DNA of 64,000 nucleotides from Hysterangium stoloniferum (GCA_015178975.1 WHVD01000041.1:1-64000); one strand, 5' to 3'. Shown: positions 1 to 11,526, counted from the stretch's first letter. The notes: generated from the sequence alone by a model not told the origin. Made by a program: numbers and translations.

Positions 1-1158
1 GTCTACGCCGAAAGCTAGGACATTCTTAGTTAATACCGACTCCAAGCGGGAGGAGACTTCGGTAGGGATGTCAGGTCCTAAGTTAACCAGCTTATGCAGG
101 TCTTCCGCACGAAACGTTTCCGTGGTGGCAACCTCTGACGTTTTAGGACCTGCCGGGTCGAAATCGTCTGCAAGTTCCCGTTCTGGGGGCAGTCCGGAGG
201 ATTGAGGATTAAGGACACGTTCCTCTTCTATTCTTGATAGACTTTCGACGAGATGGGCGATCCTGGTTGCCGTCAACTGCATCGATGCCCTCTCAGTCGA
301 AGATCTAGGAGTCTGGGCCCATTTGTTCGCGTCGTGAATTAATCCAACGGTTTCCCCTCGTCTGATGATTCTTGGCGTCAGAGAGGGATTAGCGAGAGGT
401 ATCGCGGCACGTTCCCTAGAGATGGCGGTGGTGGGAGCAGCTAGTATACTCCCATCGTCGTTCTGCAAGACAACTCCCTCGACTATCCATTGGTCACCAA
501 TAAGATCTCCTACGAAGATTGGTACTAATCGAGCTGATTCCGGTTCTATAGTACAATCTTGTGAGGCCCGTGCGACTCTTTCAGTATGCACTCCTTTGTC
601 TGGTTTGGAAGTCAATTCAGACGAGTCATTGGCTAATTCCTCAAAGGGGATCTTGCTAATCGAAAAGGGTTAAAGGCTGCGGCTCCTTGGAAGAACTGGC
701 TGGAATAGATCCTGCTCTCCCAGGCAAAATCAATCTGGAACCCAGCGGTTGGTCTCGCAGTGTCCGATCTCATAGTTCACGTGAAAGTCTTCTCCAAGAA
801 GGATCGGGACGGTCATACCTCGGACAACATACGTCTCGGCGGTAAATTTGAGGAGTATACCGGTGTCGTCCTCGAGATAAATGGGGACGTTGATGTATCC
901 TAATACTTTGGCATTACCGGTAAGTTGTACGAGGCGCAGCTTGAGTCCCTGCTTGAGTTTAGGGTGGTCTTCTAGTTCCTTATAGAAACCCTCTGAGATT
1001 AAAGAGAGGTCAGCTCCAGCGTCCAGCCTGATTTTAATAGGATTTGAGGCTTCTGAATTCCCTACGCGTCCATAGATGTGTAATGCTGAAATCCCAATAC
1101 TGGAATATCCACCCGGAGGGTCCCTTCTGTGATAGATAATAGTCGAATCCTCTTTCAT
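1..1158 (-). pseudogene. Gypsy pol, 5' portion: retropepsin and protease-RT linker (broken)
   Basis: The frame opens at 1158 with an ATG that overlaps the Gag stop (ATGA, 1155-1158), a usual Gag/Pol arrangement with a frame change. An aspartic protease follows: D-A-G at about residues 46-48 of this frame, then ILLGEDF near residue 119, the two hallmarks of a retropepsin fold. A TGA at 730-732 and a TAA at 670-672 interrupt the frame. The same frame then runs on to position 1 with sequence typical of the chromovirus linker (a block around LAAPTT, then IRRGE, then LAFGVD close to the left edge). RT lies outside the window. The protease would mature the Gag-Pol polyprotein inside virus-like particles. 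Confidence 0.8.
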
Positions 1159-2817
1159 AAGTCGACTGGATCGGGGTATTGAATTCTAGGTCTTTTGCTT
1201 TCTTTTCTTGCAGCCAGTTTTGATGTCCCTCCTGATACGTCTACCATTAGGTACTTTGGAGCGTTCGAAATAGAGTCGCCCGCTTCAGAGTCTGACTCAT
1301 CGCAAGGAATTAAGTCGGGTAATTGCCCTGGGTCGAAGGGGAAGCTCTCCTCCTCCGATCCCTCTGACTCAGAGGGGTCTTCTATGACGTAGGTCTGACT
1401 TATTTCCTTAGATCGGTTCGTGAATGTGTCCTCGTCGACGATTTCCTCAATGGTGGGAGGTTCAGGTCGCGATAAAACTCTCGTCTCAGTCAGACCTTCA
1501 CGGTTCTGACAATGAGCATCTAGCCAGTCTCCTTTCTTGAGAAAATCATGGTCTGATATAGAAACATAAACTTGCGATGTCTCATTCTCATTCGAGGATG
1601 CTTTCACGTCTGAAACGATGTTGTCCTCTGGCTGAGGAAGGTAGACAGAAATGAAAATTGATTCCTCATCAATGTTATGTACTTGTCCCTGTACACTTAA
1701 TCCATAAACCGTTTCATAAGCCCTTTGATCCTCCGCCTCCTCCATTGGGTTCTGCACGGAGCACTTGTTAATAGAGACATAGTGCGACATCCTGCCCACA
1801 TGGGGGCAGTCGATCTTGAAATGCTCTAAGCTCCCACAAATCCAACACTCCTTTGGAGGCTTGGCGATGCTTTTCTTGTCACTTCATTCGAAAAAGAACT
1901 TGCCGTGTTTCTTACCCTGCTTAGCGTTCGATCTCCTAGGGACAGTTTTATCCTTGAGTTCGCCGAGGAGGACGTGGCCTCCATTAGTGGAGTCGATTTT
2001 TCCAGAGTGCTCCTCCTCATGCCAGAGATCCGACTCGTCTTGCTCGGCGATCATGACTCTGGGCTTCTGAAACCGATAACATTCTCGATGTGTTTGAACC
2101 CAAGCGTTAATCAGAGCCTCTTGTAAATTGTTCACGTAAGTCTGTAGGCTCATGATGTCGTCGATAGGTTGTCCCTGTAGAAGATAAAGCCATTCCGTGG
2201 GTAGTGTCAGGATAAGTCTGTGCGTTTCATCCTTCCGGTTTTGGTGGAACCTGTACAAGAATCGATAGAGCTTGACCCTTCATTGAATGTAATGAACGGG
2301 TGTCTCATGATTGTGACCGGCCTGTCAAAATTTCATGGCTTCCCATTCTAGAGCCAAGGATTCGCGCCAACGAGTTCCGAGTAGTCCTTCTACGATGCCC
2401 CAAAGAAACGATCCGTGAGATCGAACTAAATTCAGTGCGATGTTCACGGTCTAGGGTGCTCCACCAGATCTTAGCACCGCCAATGAGTCGTCTTGGCAGA
2501 GCGACTCCCAACAATGTACTCATGGAGTCAGAGATCTCCGAGAGACTCATAATATCCATGATGTAATCCAACGCCTTGGATTGAGTCCCATCGTATTCGG
2601 GAAGGTCTGACCATTTGATCTTGATGTCGTTGGTGTTAAGAGCGATCCTTTTATCCTTAGGTAAGTCATCGATAGGTGCGCTGGCTCGAGGCTGCATCGG
2701 AGTTCGAAAGGGAGAGTTAGGTACTCTACCGTGATGCCCCCCACATCCCGAATTCCCTCCATAGCTTGAGGTACTAGAACTCCCAGATGAATTACTAGGA
2801 GGTCCTCCTGATGGCAA
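1155..2817 (-). pseudogene. Gypsy Gag: capsid-like region and CCHC zinc knuckle (broken)
   Basis: The upstream block (2305-2817) has the W-x-D-L-P-E-Y-D-G opening and a KIWW segment typical of the retrotransposon Gag capsid domain. A frameshift lies between 2305 and 2258, after which the frame continues (2258-1887) to a TGA at 1884-1886. Past that stop, still in frame, comes a zinc knuckle CWICGSLEHFKIDC (CX2CX4HX4C) at 1806-1847, then an acidic tail ending at 1155. Gag packages the element RNA; the knuckle binds nucleic acid. The order capsid, knuckle, protease agrees with Ty3/Gypsy elements. Confidence 0.8.
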
Positions 2818-3000
2818 AAAAGGGTTGGAGGAGATCGGCAGGGAATGGCGAGGATCGACTGGATTCAGTGATCCTCGACCAGCAACCTGACCAGCTATAC
2901 CCTCAGTGAATGCAGTGGAGAAAGACGGTCGACCCCTGTTGGCGACTGATCAATATCTAGTCGTAGTTGGTTCATCACCCATGTTCGTATTGCCAGGGAT

Positions 3001-4162
3001 TCATTCGAACGTGACGCGAGAGCGGTGACTTTCCTGATGGGGGGTAGGGCTAGGTTCCGTCACGATCCCTCTCTCGATTTCGACCGTGTTCAAAGGTCGA
3101 CGAGGTTGAGGCTGATAGAGGGGGATGCATATTTCCATTCCTTTTTCCTGAAGACGTTCCGCCACCTGCATCCTCATGTCAGACGGGAAGTCTTGCAGAA
3201 TAATGGGACGATTGAGCGAATGAAGGAAACGAGTGTCGGGAGAGCCATTCAGGGTACGAACAAACGAACTTGTTGTGGAAATGGGCGAATCGGGTACCTG
3301 GATGGAATCACCATAAGGGTAAAGCACTTCCAAAACCATCTTATCGAGTCTTCTCTGATTTCGCCTTAACCGACCCCTTAAAGTGAAATACGCAAACGAA
3401 GAATTCCAAGTAATCCCGTTAAGAGATTCCTCCAGCATCCGAATGTAAATATACTGGTAGTCGACTGGGGACGATGTGATCCCCACCGAGTAGGACATGA
3501 AGGATTTGTAACGCGTCATCGTGCATGCGGAGTGCGTCGAGGAATGAGGAGAACACCTCTTGTTTAAGAACCGTCCTCCCTCCTTCCATAACAGAGGTAA
3601 CTTCACTCGACCATTCGGGAATCGAGCGAGTCAAGTCCTCAAGGGTTCCAGGTCGTAAGAATAGATCCTGTGCCGATAAAATAGCCTGATAACGACCTAA
3701 CCAGACTGCTACAGTCACCGGTAAAAGGGGGTAGTCTGTATTGTACTCCTCCACAAAGGGAGTAATCTGATCCGTAGAAATTCGGTCGGCATAGTACGCA
3801 TCCCATTGTAAGTCAATGGGCTGGGCGTAAATCATATGACCCCTAAAGAATTGCTTAAGGATGACCTGTTTAGGCGGGAACGAGAGAACGGGTTCAGAAG
3901 CACGGGTAATTTCAACCTTAGCTCCGGGGACATTCAACTGCTCAGTTGACGGATGTTCTTCTCGTGGACTTGGAGGGGCATCCGTTGACGGTCCAGCTAC
4001 TGCTTCGACGGGGACTTCTGGGAGGAGCTGATTTTTGAAAAGTCAACGAAGACTTCCTCATGGTGACGTTACAGGGTGGTTCCAGACTTGCAGGTCTTTG
4101 ACGAGGTTTTGAACTACTTGGGTCACAGAGGATCTCGGCGTTTGGTTCTTGCCAGTGGTCAT
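3001..4162 (-). pseudogene. Gag N-terminal protein of G1, conserved domain of unknown function (broken)
   Basis: An ATG at 4162, 77 nt downstream of the LTR, opens a basic N-terminus that meets a stop. A second frame runs through about 4038-3419 and a third through 3606-3001. Together they encode a domain clearly homologous to the intact 219-aa protein of element B at 32510-33169: both share SFPPKQV/VFPPRQV, an AVWLG..Y..I(L/I)SA.DLF block, P.WS.EVT, HDD.LQI.HVLL..DHIV and FAYFTLR.RL. I do not recognise the fold. Its place ahead of the capsid region suggests a matrix-like N-terminal part of Gag; that is inference. Frames are broken at about 4065 and 3480. Confidence 0.65.
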
Positions 4163-4225
4163 TTACGTGTTTGGAATTTGGTAGTTAAAATAAATGTTTT
4201 TCTTCATAGGGAAAGAGCGGTCCAG

Positions 4226-4237
4226 CTCGGATCACCA
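4226..4237 (-). promoter_or_regulatory. tRNA-type primer-binding site of G1
   Basis: One base inside the LTR, the minus strand reads TGGTGATCCGAG. A leading TGG complements a tRNA 3'-CCA end. The equivalent position of element B (32356-32367) keeps the same site with one change (TGGTGATCCGGG), which supports function. I could not assign the tRNA species. Confidence 0.6.
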
Positions 4238-4238
4238 C

Positions 4239-4846
4239 TGTGAAGAGTGGTAGAAGTTCTAACCGTTCTATATACGAAGAATATCGACCGTTGAAGTACG
4301 ATACCATGATGTATTGACTGTCTAAGTCTAATACGGACTGAACGTGTATTGACTACTTAGTTCAATACGGTAGAGAGAAGTAGCTATCTAAAGTAAGGTA
4401 GATAGCTAGAACGAATAAGCAGAATCGACTGGTTAAGTGCGATTCTGGACAACTGCTCGAGTGCAAGTAGAGTAGTTAGAGAGTCGAATAATAGAGTAGC
4501 GTGGATGTAGTCCACGCGAGTTGAGATAGGGATTGAGTTTCGACTGATACAGTTCGAAACCCAGTTTGAATGAGTAGCTAAAGCCCATCTGTGACAGTCG
4601 AGACGATACACCAATCACAACTTACAGGACACTAACGGGTGTCTGGGTAAGTCGTGGTTGCGGTGTAAAAAGTGTCTGAGTTCTAAACTACGGGCGCTAG
4701 AATACATAAGTCTGTGTGTGCACCCACAAGAGTCGATGTACCGCATACATAGGTCGTCGAACTAATTATAGGTATAATAAAAGAGAGAAAAATAGAAATA
4801 ATAAAGGAGATATATTTCCTGAGTGTATTTCGCCATACCTCTCACA
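4239..4846 (-). repeat. 5' LTR of G1 (608 bp)
   Basis: On the minus strand it begins TGTGAGAGGTATG and ends CCACTCTTCACA, near-identical at both ends to the LTRs of element B (31970-32354, 38459-38871), though about 200 bp longer inside. The left edge abuts the primer-binding site; the right edge abuts the UBA2-derived repeat at GCTAGGAAAG. Confidence 0.85.
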
Positions 4847-5349
4847 GCTAGGAAAGACTTTAATTATCATGTCCTTGCACTAGTGCATTGACGATTTCCT
4901 TCGTCAGATCCATACATCTGGCCACAAATTAACCGCGCATTCCGACATTTGCGTGTGCTTTGGTGACAGCGACAAACGAGACTGGGCCAATTTTCTCTTC
5001 CTTTCCAAGTTTTCGTACTACAGGGTGTCCTAAATATACATCATCCAGCATCTCAGCACAGCATGGCTTGGGAGAAAACCGTCCGAACATTATCTTCATC
5101 TGAACCACATGGAGCTAGTTATCCCATATAGCCAAACAACCAAAGATTCATCCCTCCCTGGCCACAAAGAAACCTTTAAATTGCCCCGTGAGTGTTTGCC
5201 ACCCATTTCCTCATGTTCCTATGTTGCCGATTTTATCAACACTTACACTTGATGTCAGCTGTTTGTCTGTGTGTAGTGGCCAACACAGCGATGCTCTTGA
5301 AGCTCAATCAATCACACAATTTCTCAACGACAATGAAACCCCTTGACAC
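4847..5349. repeat. UBA2-associated repeat, unit 1 (left part)
   Basis: This sequence recurs at 14031, 17335 and 43635 (all beginning GCTAGGAAAGACTTT). It is cut at 5345-5349 (GACAC) by the Copia insertion and resumes at 11527. No gene is evident in it; a short open frame recurs in the other copies (14207, 17513, 43815) without recognisable domains. Confidence 0.85.
5345..5349. repeat. Target-site duplication GACAC of the Copia element (left copy)
   Basis: GACAC here and at 11527-11531 flanks the element exactly. In uninterrupted units (14527, 17836, 44135) the site reads CTTGACACCCCCGG with a single GACAC, so the empty site is present elsewhere in the window. Confidence 0.95.
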
Positions 5350-5639
5350 TAAAGACGTTTAAGTATCCCAGCAGTTAAATGTTTGCTATATTATACAATA
5401 CCTAAAGACGTTTAAGCACTAAATACATAGATAAGTTTTGTTTCGTGATGAGGCAATACACATATCACTTACTCTCAGTGGTTAAACGTTCGCTGAGAGA
5501 TTCCCTAGCTATACTACGCGTATATAATAGTACATTCGAGAGGAGATTGAACAATACGATGCATTGCATCTTTTCAAGACATTTTGTCTCACCTTTTTCA
5601 TACACACGCTTACTTCTGCAATACTGATTATACCTAATA
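5350..5639 (-). repeat. Copia 3' LTR
   Basis: Matches 11237-11526 base for base in length (290 bp) with scattered substitutions. Unlike the canonical TG...CA, its ends on the minus strand read TATTAGG...CTTTA, but the flanking GACAC duplication fixes them. It contains an internal direct repeat of CTAAAGAYGTTTAAG about 52 bp apart near the + strand left end. Confidence 0.92.
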
Positions 5640-5648
5640 CTCCTCCTC
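5640..5648 (-). promoter_or_regulatory. Copia polypurine tract
   Basis: The minus strand reads GAGGAGGAG directly before the 3' LTR, the expected site for plus-strand DNA priming after RNase H cleavage. Confidence 0.7.
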
Positions 5649-5825
5649 GAGTTTTGAAGAAGTAAGTCCTAAATGTCCTGTGTGATGGTAGTGAATGGGT
5701 GAGGAGAGTGGTTTCATTAATATATCCACAATCATTTGTTTAGTCAATCAATATATGAGTTGGATAGTACCATTTTCGATCAAATGACGAATAAAGTGAT
5801 ATTTCACATCAATGTGTTTCAATCT

Positions 5826-7292
5826 TCAAATGGCATGTTGATTTTCAGCAAAGGCGATTGTCCCTTGATTATCTTCGAAAATTGCCATCAGTTCTTCATA
5901 TATTATATTAAGTTCTTCCAAGAAATGACGTGTCCACATAATTTCACGAGCCGCTTCCGAAAGTGCAATATATTCCGCTTCTGTGGATGAAAGGGTGACT
6001 GTTGATTGCTTCCTTGAAGACCAAGATACTGCTCCTGAACCTAAAAAAATTACATATCCACCTGTTGAATGTCTATCCACTTGATCTCCTGCAAAATCAG
6101 CATCTGAATATCCATGCAAACAAAGAGCTTGTCCTCCCAATCGAAGCTCGAAATCGCAAGTCGTGTATAAATATTGCAGGATGCGCTTAGCTAAGTCCCA
6201 ATGCATTCTCGCGGGATTTGATGAATATTGAGATAGTTTGTTCACAGAATATGCGATATCAGGATGCGATACTGTAGCTGTGAACATCAAACTTCTGATA
6301 AGTTCACAATAGGGCAATTTTTCGACTTCATTTCGTTCTTCTACAGTATCTGGACGAATAATAGAGGCGAAATCGATTCCAAGTGATATAGGAGTTCGAA
6401 TTGGCTTGGAATTTTGTATGTTGAACTTCTTTGCTATATTTTTGATATATCCCTTCAGTGATATTAATACTGATTTCGATTCAGCATCTCGACGGATACT
6501 CATTCTTAATATCCAATGGGCCTCGCCTTTGCTCGAAATTCCAAATCATTCACAGAATGCCTTTTCGAGATCTAGGAGCCATTTTTCATCACTTACAGAA
6601 GTTGCATCATCCACCCAAAATGCAACTACGGCCCAACTTCTGTCATCCCATATTTTGAAGAATGTAGCACTGTCAAAATCGGAACAGAACCAGGTGAGTT
6701 CTTTAACCATAAAATCATATAGCATTTTTCTCCACTTATTGCCTCCCTGTTTTGTTCCATATAGAGCCTTCAATAGCGGTAATGCTAAATTCTCCTTTCC
6801 GGGTTCTTCAAACCCCTCTGGTTGTTGAACCCAAACCTTTTCTTTCATTGTCCCATGTAAGTATACCGATTTAACATTGAATTGACGTATAGATGAATTT
6901 GTTATTGCTCCCAGTGCCAGTAAAATTCGGAACATTTCCCACTTTATGACTGGTGCATATGTTTTGTTAAAATGTAATCCAGGAATTTGACTAAATCCTT
7001 TTACGACAATTCGTACTTTCCTCTTTATTAGTTCACCATTCTTGTACGATCCACAACACACCGTTCCAGTTTTTAAAACACGTGTTCCTGGCAGTGGTTC
7101 TTCAGGTGCACCGAATACATTATGTTCTACCATATTCTTCCACTCTGTCTGTCTAGCTTCTTCCCAAGCTAATCCTTCATCTCCTGGCATATTCAATGCC
7201 TCCTCTATCGTTGGATTGCCCAATGTCGAGAAAATGACCGGTATGTTAATTCTTTTTCTTTGACTGACAATGAACTTCAAATTCCTTCCCAT
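5826..7292 (-). pseudogene. Copia reverse transcriptase and RNase H (broken)
   Basis: In one frame with a stop at 6546-6548, this encodes a Copia RT: a fingers motif near KVRIVVKGFSQIPG followed by the F-x-K-T-Y-A-P-V block, an L-x-x-A-L-Y-G-x-K-Q-G segment, and the catalytic site WVDDA in place of the usual YVDD. RNase H follows with S-D-A-D-F-A-G-D, S-S-T-E-A-E-Y and E-D-N-Q motifs. It would copy the element RNA into cDNA in the cytoplasmic particle. The frame is shifted relative to the integrase block (overlap 7277-7292). The WVDDA change may itself reduce activity. Confidence 0.9.
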
Positions 7293-8039
7293 ACTTTACC
7301 AGATCTTGTTATTCCACGAGGATAGTCAGGTACATTTGACACTAATTGAAACTCTTCTCTCATCGTAGTCTCCTCTTTTTCTTCGATAGGTCGAGGACGA
7401 GGCGGGATACAGATCGTGAGTCTAGGCTGAGGCTCTTTCTCGGGTTGCTTTGGAGGTACGCTATTTATATTCCTGAATTGACCTTCATCTCCATAAGGCA
7501 CCGGCGATGGTAATGTCATCGCATCTTCATGGAATATCGCATCTCGTACCTTTTTGATCCTTCTCATTCCAGGGAACCACACTAAATATCCAGATGAATA
7601 CGGTTCATACCCAACCATATAACCCATCTTCGAATGTGAGTCCCACTTCTGATGTCTTTGTTTAGGAACTGCCACGCTAACTGGACTTCCAAATATCTGC
7701 AAATGTGCTAAATCCGGCTTTTCTCCAGTTATCCTTTCGATAGGTGTATATCCATTGTTTGCACGCGATGGACTATGATTCCTCAAATATGCCATCGTTT
7801 TGACTCCAATAGACCACAAGAATTTAGGGAGTTTTGATGCATAAAGTAAGTTTCGTGCACCTTCCACTATTTTCATCACATATAACATTGTTCTTGCCCC
7901 TTCAGTAATGGTGCGTATACCTCTTTCTGCAACACCATTTTGCTGCGGTGTATATGGCACCGAGGTAAATAAAGCTATACCTTTCGATAACAGATAACTT
8001 CTAAATTCCAAATTTATTAGCTCAGTTCCATTATCCATC
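7277..8039 (-). pseudogene. Copia integrase, C-terminal half (after the LTR interruption)
   Basis: Starts at DNGTE, the second catalytic Asp of the D,D35E core, and continues to PQQNGVAERG with the catalytic Glu, then the Copia-type GKxP region and a proline/charged tail. Its N-terminal half lies at 9306-9949, on the other side of solo LTR C. Joining the two sides across one copy of the 5-bp duplication gives a continuous reading frame through DNGTE, so the LTR inserted directly next to the catalytic codon. Confidence 0.88.
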
Positions 8040-9305
8040 TGTGAGGTATCAGCTTTATCTCATAATTTTCTCTTAATTTTCTTTGAATTTCTTAATATTT
8101 TCTCGAATTTATTGTATTTTTATTATATTTTTATTGTGAAATATAAGGCTCTATTCCTTTTAACTTCGCATAATAATAGCATATATGAACTCATATTATG
8201 CTATTATATCTTAGTTAATTTATTATAATTTTTAACTAATTATTTATATTTTATTTACTTAGTTATTACCTTTTGGCACCTTGCTGCAGCCCAGTTTGCG
8301 CATTTTTGAAGTCATGTGACTTATTAGATAAGGCTCCGGTGTCGGGATGTCACACAGGTCACGGATGTGACTACCCGAGTCATTATTAGATTCCGCCGAC
8401 TCATTGTTTGCTTCCGTCCCGGGCCCGCGGCCTTGAACCTTCATGTTCAAGCAAGAGGTTAGAACCCTTGTCTCAGAGAAGGGAATCACATGATAAATAA
8501 AGGGTAAATAATGAGTAGAATATGAGGTCATTATGATCTAACTAATGACCTCATAAACTAAATAGTTAGCTAATCATTGAGTTATCAAAATGTATATAAG
8601 GAGGGCTAAGTTTCCAATAAAATCATCTATCTCACACACATTTTACTGCACAGCTCAGAAGCTTATCTAATCATCCTAAGGACAATAATAGCCTTAGTCT
8701 GATACACTCACTGCAAGCACCTACACTTGCAGCATCTTGAATCTTTGTCAGCAACTCTTGGACTTAGCTAATCATCTAAGTTTCCCAGCCTCACAGCTAC
8801 CCTTTAGGCTTATTAATTAGATAATAAACCTAATAAGTATCTAAGTATCCTTACTGAAATCCCTGCCAATACTAGATTACTCAAGGCCCAGCCCTAAGTT
8901 TATTGAATTAATTAAATACAAGCACTCAGATAATCCAATACATATTACCTTCTCTATTAATAAATGATTTAACGCCTTGTTAAATAACTATTAATAGTTA
9001 CAAATAAGCATACAAGAATCCGAAGCTCTTATATCAAGTCTCTGCCAAGTTACTGCACATATATTCAGCTTCCAGCCCCTATTCTCAAGGAATAGTTCTT
9101 TTATTTGCTAAAAGAGTCATATATTGTTCTATTGAACCTTTCAATAATCAAAATAAGCATTGATTTGAGTTGCTTAAGCTTAATAGCGCAGCTCATTAAT
9201 CTATCAGTATTTAAATTACTGGACCTTTGCTTGTTTTATTGTTGAAGCTCTGTGACACTATAGCATATATTGAGCTATCTAAGAGAAACCCCTGAATACA
9301 TTACA
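8040..9305. repeat. Solo LTR of family C inside the Copia integrase
   Basis: Begins TGTGAGGTATCAGC and ends GAATACATTACA, and matches 34018-35342 along its whole length. Length 1266 bp. Flanks are CCATC (8035-8039) and CTGTC (9306-9310); the reading frame of the interrupted integrase shows that the original site was CTGTC, so the left copy has picked up two transitions. No internal sequence of this family occurs in the window. The body holds no gene; it is AT-rich with a 30-bp CACGAATGTGACTACCCGAG-type motif present once here and three times in the other copy. Confidence 0.92.
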
Positions 9306-9949
9306 CTGTCATAACTCCCTGGACCCTCATATTGAATAATGTCTCCAGTTGAGTTATATATTCCTTTATTTTGCGCACCACTTCCAGCTTGCTTGCTAAT
9401 GTTTCAACCCATACAGCATGGGAGAAGTCGTCAATAACGATAATGAAATAACACTTTTTGTCGAAACTTATCGTTTCCATAGGTCCGGCAAGATCCATAT
9501 GGAGTAATTCTCCCAACTTTGTTGCTCTGGTACATCCAGTTTTGAATGGGTTTCTGTGCTGTTTACCTTCAATACATGCAATACAGTCAGCTTCGAAACC
9601 TTCAATCTCTTCGATTTCCATTCCGGTCGCAAAATGTCGTGCAAAATTCCTAATAGCATTCATACTCAAATGTCCCAAATGCTGATGCCATCGCATAATA
9701 TCACATGTCAAACTTGCGGAAAATATCATAGGTACATCTTCCAACCTATTTTGTAATTCATCGTCTGATAAATTTGTATATTCGCATACTGGCGGTGACA
9801 CGGGGTTTGTATCCAGCTGGAAAGGGTATACATTACCCCTCTCATTCACCTCAATGAGCGTACAGCCTGTTGAATCGACAATTGTAGAACCTGTTTTGCT
9901 CAACATAATGCGATATCCATCTTTGAAAAACTGTGTGGGATTAAGGAGT
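9306..9949 (-). pseudogene. Copia GAG-pre-integrase and integrase N-terminal half
   Basis: Encodes the H-x-H-L-G-H / C-I-A-C zinc-binding pre-integrase motif (HQHLGH then CIACIEGKQH), then HMDLAGPM with the first catalytic Asp and a VIDDFSH block. The frame is the same as that of Gag/protease upstream, separated by a TGA at about 9949-9951. The product would process and insert element cDNA. It ends at the LTR C insertion. Confidence 0.88.
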
Positions 9950-11169
9950 CACACCTTAACTTCTGGAGTCCATTTGATGTTGGGAATTTCACCTATAAAC
10001 TCCGGACCATGTTCCGTAACCTTGAAACGCAATGTTCCAATACCTCTGGCATGAATATAAGTGCCATTTGCCATTTGGATTTTCTTCGGATTTTTATATG
10101 CCATAAAATCGTGTAAGTCACACATACTTCGCACATAATGTCCTGATGCTGTGGAATCCGGGAAATATTTATGTGGCACACTCTCCTTGCTCAAGAAAAA
10201 TGTGGATTCAATGGCGGTAAACATTCCCCTACTTGCAACTGAGGGAGATGGCATATTTCCAGATGAGTCATTACTTCTATTTTGGTTCTTCCAATTTTCA
10301 GATTGCTGAACATATCTTTGTTTTCTTTTAGGACAATCACTTGCCCAATGCAACAAATCCCCGCATTCGAAACAACCAGACTGTGGAGTACTCCTCCTGA
10401 TCTGTGTTCCTTGCGGAATGGTGGCACGACCACAACCCCTATTACGATACGCTCCTCGCTGCGTACTAATTCCCCTCTGGGGGCGAAACATGGAACCTTC
10501 GCCCCTCTGGGCATGAAATGTGGAACCTTCACCATAGCCTGGACGAATTTCCTTTCGAATCTCAACTTGACGCAGTTTATTAACTACTTCCTCCACAGTA
10601 TCAATGTCATAATCGATTGTCGTTGACATTATATCGAAATACTCAGGTAGGGTACTCATAAATAGGCTGAGGTAGTCAGCATTCGTGATGGCATGACCAG
10701 CCTCCAACAATTTAAGTCTGATGGAGTCCATTGGGGATTTATATTCGATAATTCCTGTCCCATCGTAACACATACGAACGAGTTCGGAAAGTAGCATCGC
10801 ACAACTATTGGCCAATCGTGTTCCATAAGTCATCTTCAAAGTTTCCCATGCATTGACTGGATTACTATCCACCATTATAGCCACCCTGGGCTTGTCTTCA
10901 ACATGGAGCATTATCTCGCTGTAGGCCCTCTTCTTTCAAAGTTCCCAGGCCTCTTCGATCTCAAGTTCCTCCATCGTCGGAACCTTCGCGTCTATGTGTA
11001 TAGGATCCACCAGTTCTCCAGTTACAACCTTCCATTGATTCAAAAACTCCAGCATGGTTTTCATACTCGCGCTCCAAGTAAAATAATTGTCTTTGCGTAA
11101 CTTCGGAAAAACTTGGTAAGCACTCCCAGTGCTTATTTCATAATTCTTAATTTTGTCCAGGGTAATCAT
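9949..11169 (-). pseudogene. Copia Gag and protease
   Basis: Starts with an ATG at 11169, 68 nt from the 5' LTR. A stop at 10936-10938 separates an N-terminal piece with the F-P-K-L-R-K-D-N-Y-x-x-W motif typical of Copia Gag from the main block (from 10911). The main block has a UBN2-like Gag region, Q/R/G-rich linker and a zinc knuckle CFECGDLLHWASDC (CX2CX4HX4C). A protease follows with D-S-T-A-S-G-H at the active site (usually D-S-G-A-S-x-H) and a stop at 9949. All blocks share one frame. Confidence 0.88.
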
Positions 11170-11221
11170 TTTGGCGATTCGTTAGGATGGCTTGTTAATT
11201 GTTTGCGATCAATATAAAGAA

Positions 11222-11236
11222 CCAGGGCCCATAACC
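11222..11236 (-). promoter_or_regulatory. Copia primer-binding site, half-tRNA-iMet type
   Basis: Directly inside the 5' LTR the + strand reads CCAGGGCCCATAACC, which is the anticodon arm of initiator tRNA-Met (CAT anticodon) with one difference from the familiar CAGGGCTCATAACC. Copia of Drosophila and relatives prime with a 5' half of tRNA-iMet cut in the anticodon loop; the site fits that mode, not 3'-CCA priming. Confidence 0.8.
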
Positions 11237-11526
11237 TAAAGATGTTTAAGTATCTCAGCGGTTAAATGTTCGCTATATTATACAATACCTAAAGATGTTT
11301 AAGTACTAAATACATAGATAAGTTTTGTTTCGTGATGAGGCAATACACATATCACTTACTCTCAGCGGTTAAACGTTCGCTGAGAGATTCCCTAGCTATA
11401 CTACACGTATATAATAGTACATTCGAGAGGAGATTGAACAATATGACGCATTGCGTCTTTTTGAGACATTTTGTCTCACCTTTTTCATACGCACGCTTAC
11501 TTCTGCAATACTCGTTATACCTAATA
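11237..11526 (-). repeat. Copia 5' LTR
   Basis: Partner of 5350-5639. Followed by GACAC (11527-11531), the right copy of the target-site duplication, and then by resumed UBA2-associated repeat sequence. Confidence 0.92.

Larger units (their letters stand above)
1..4846 (-). mobile_element. Gypsy-type LTR retrotransposon G1, 5' part; continues past the left edge
   Basis: Read on the minus strand, this stretch has a complete 5' LTR (4239-4846), a primer-binding site, a Gag-like reading frame in three blocks, a zinc knuckle, a retropepsin and the protease-RT linker. The reverse transcriptase, integrase and 3' LTR must lie left of position 1. The LTR ends (TGTGAG...TTCACA) and the N-terminal protein match element B at 31970-38871, so the two belong to related families. 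The target-site duplication cannot be checked because one end is missing; the right flank is GCTAG. The coding region has stops and at least one frameshift, so this copy is not functional. Confidence 0.9.
5350..11526 (-). mobile_element. Ty1/Copia LTR retrotransposon, full length, interrupted by solo LTR C
   Basis: It has two 290-bp LTRs (5350-5639 and 11237-11526), a 5-bp target-site duplication GACAC, a half-tRNA-type primer-binding site, a purine tract and the Copia domain order Gag, protease, integrase, RT, RNase H on the minus strand. A 1266-bp solo LTR of another family sits in the integrase core. Without it the element is about 4.9 kb. Several in-frame stops and one frameshift make it non-functional. 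Confidence 0.95.
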
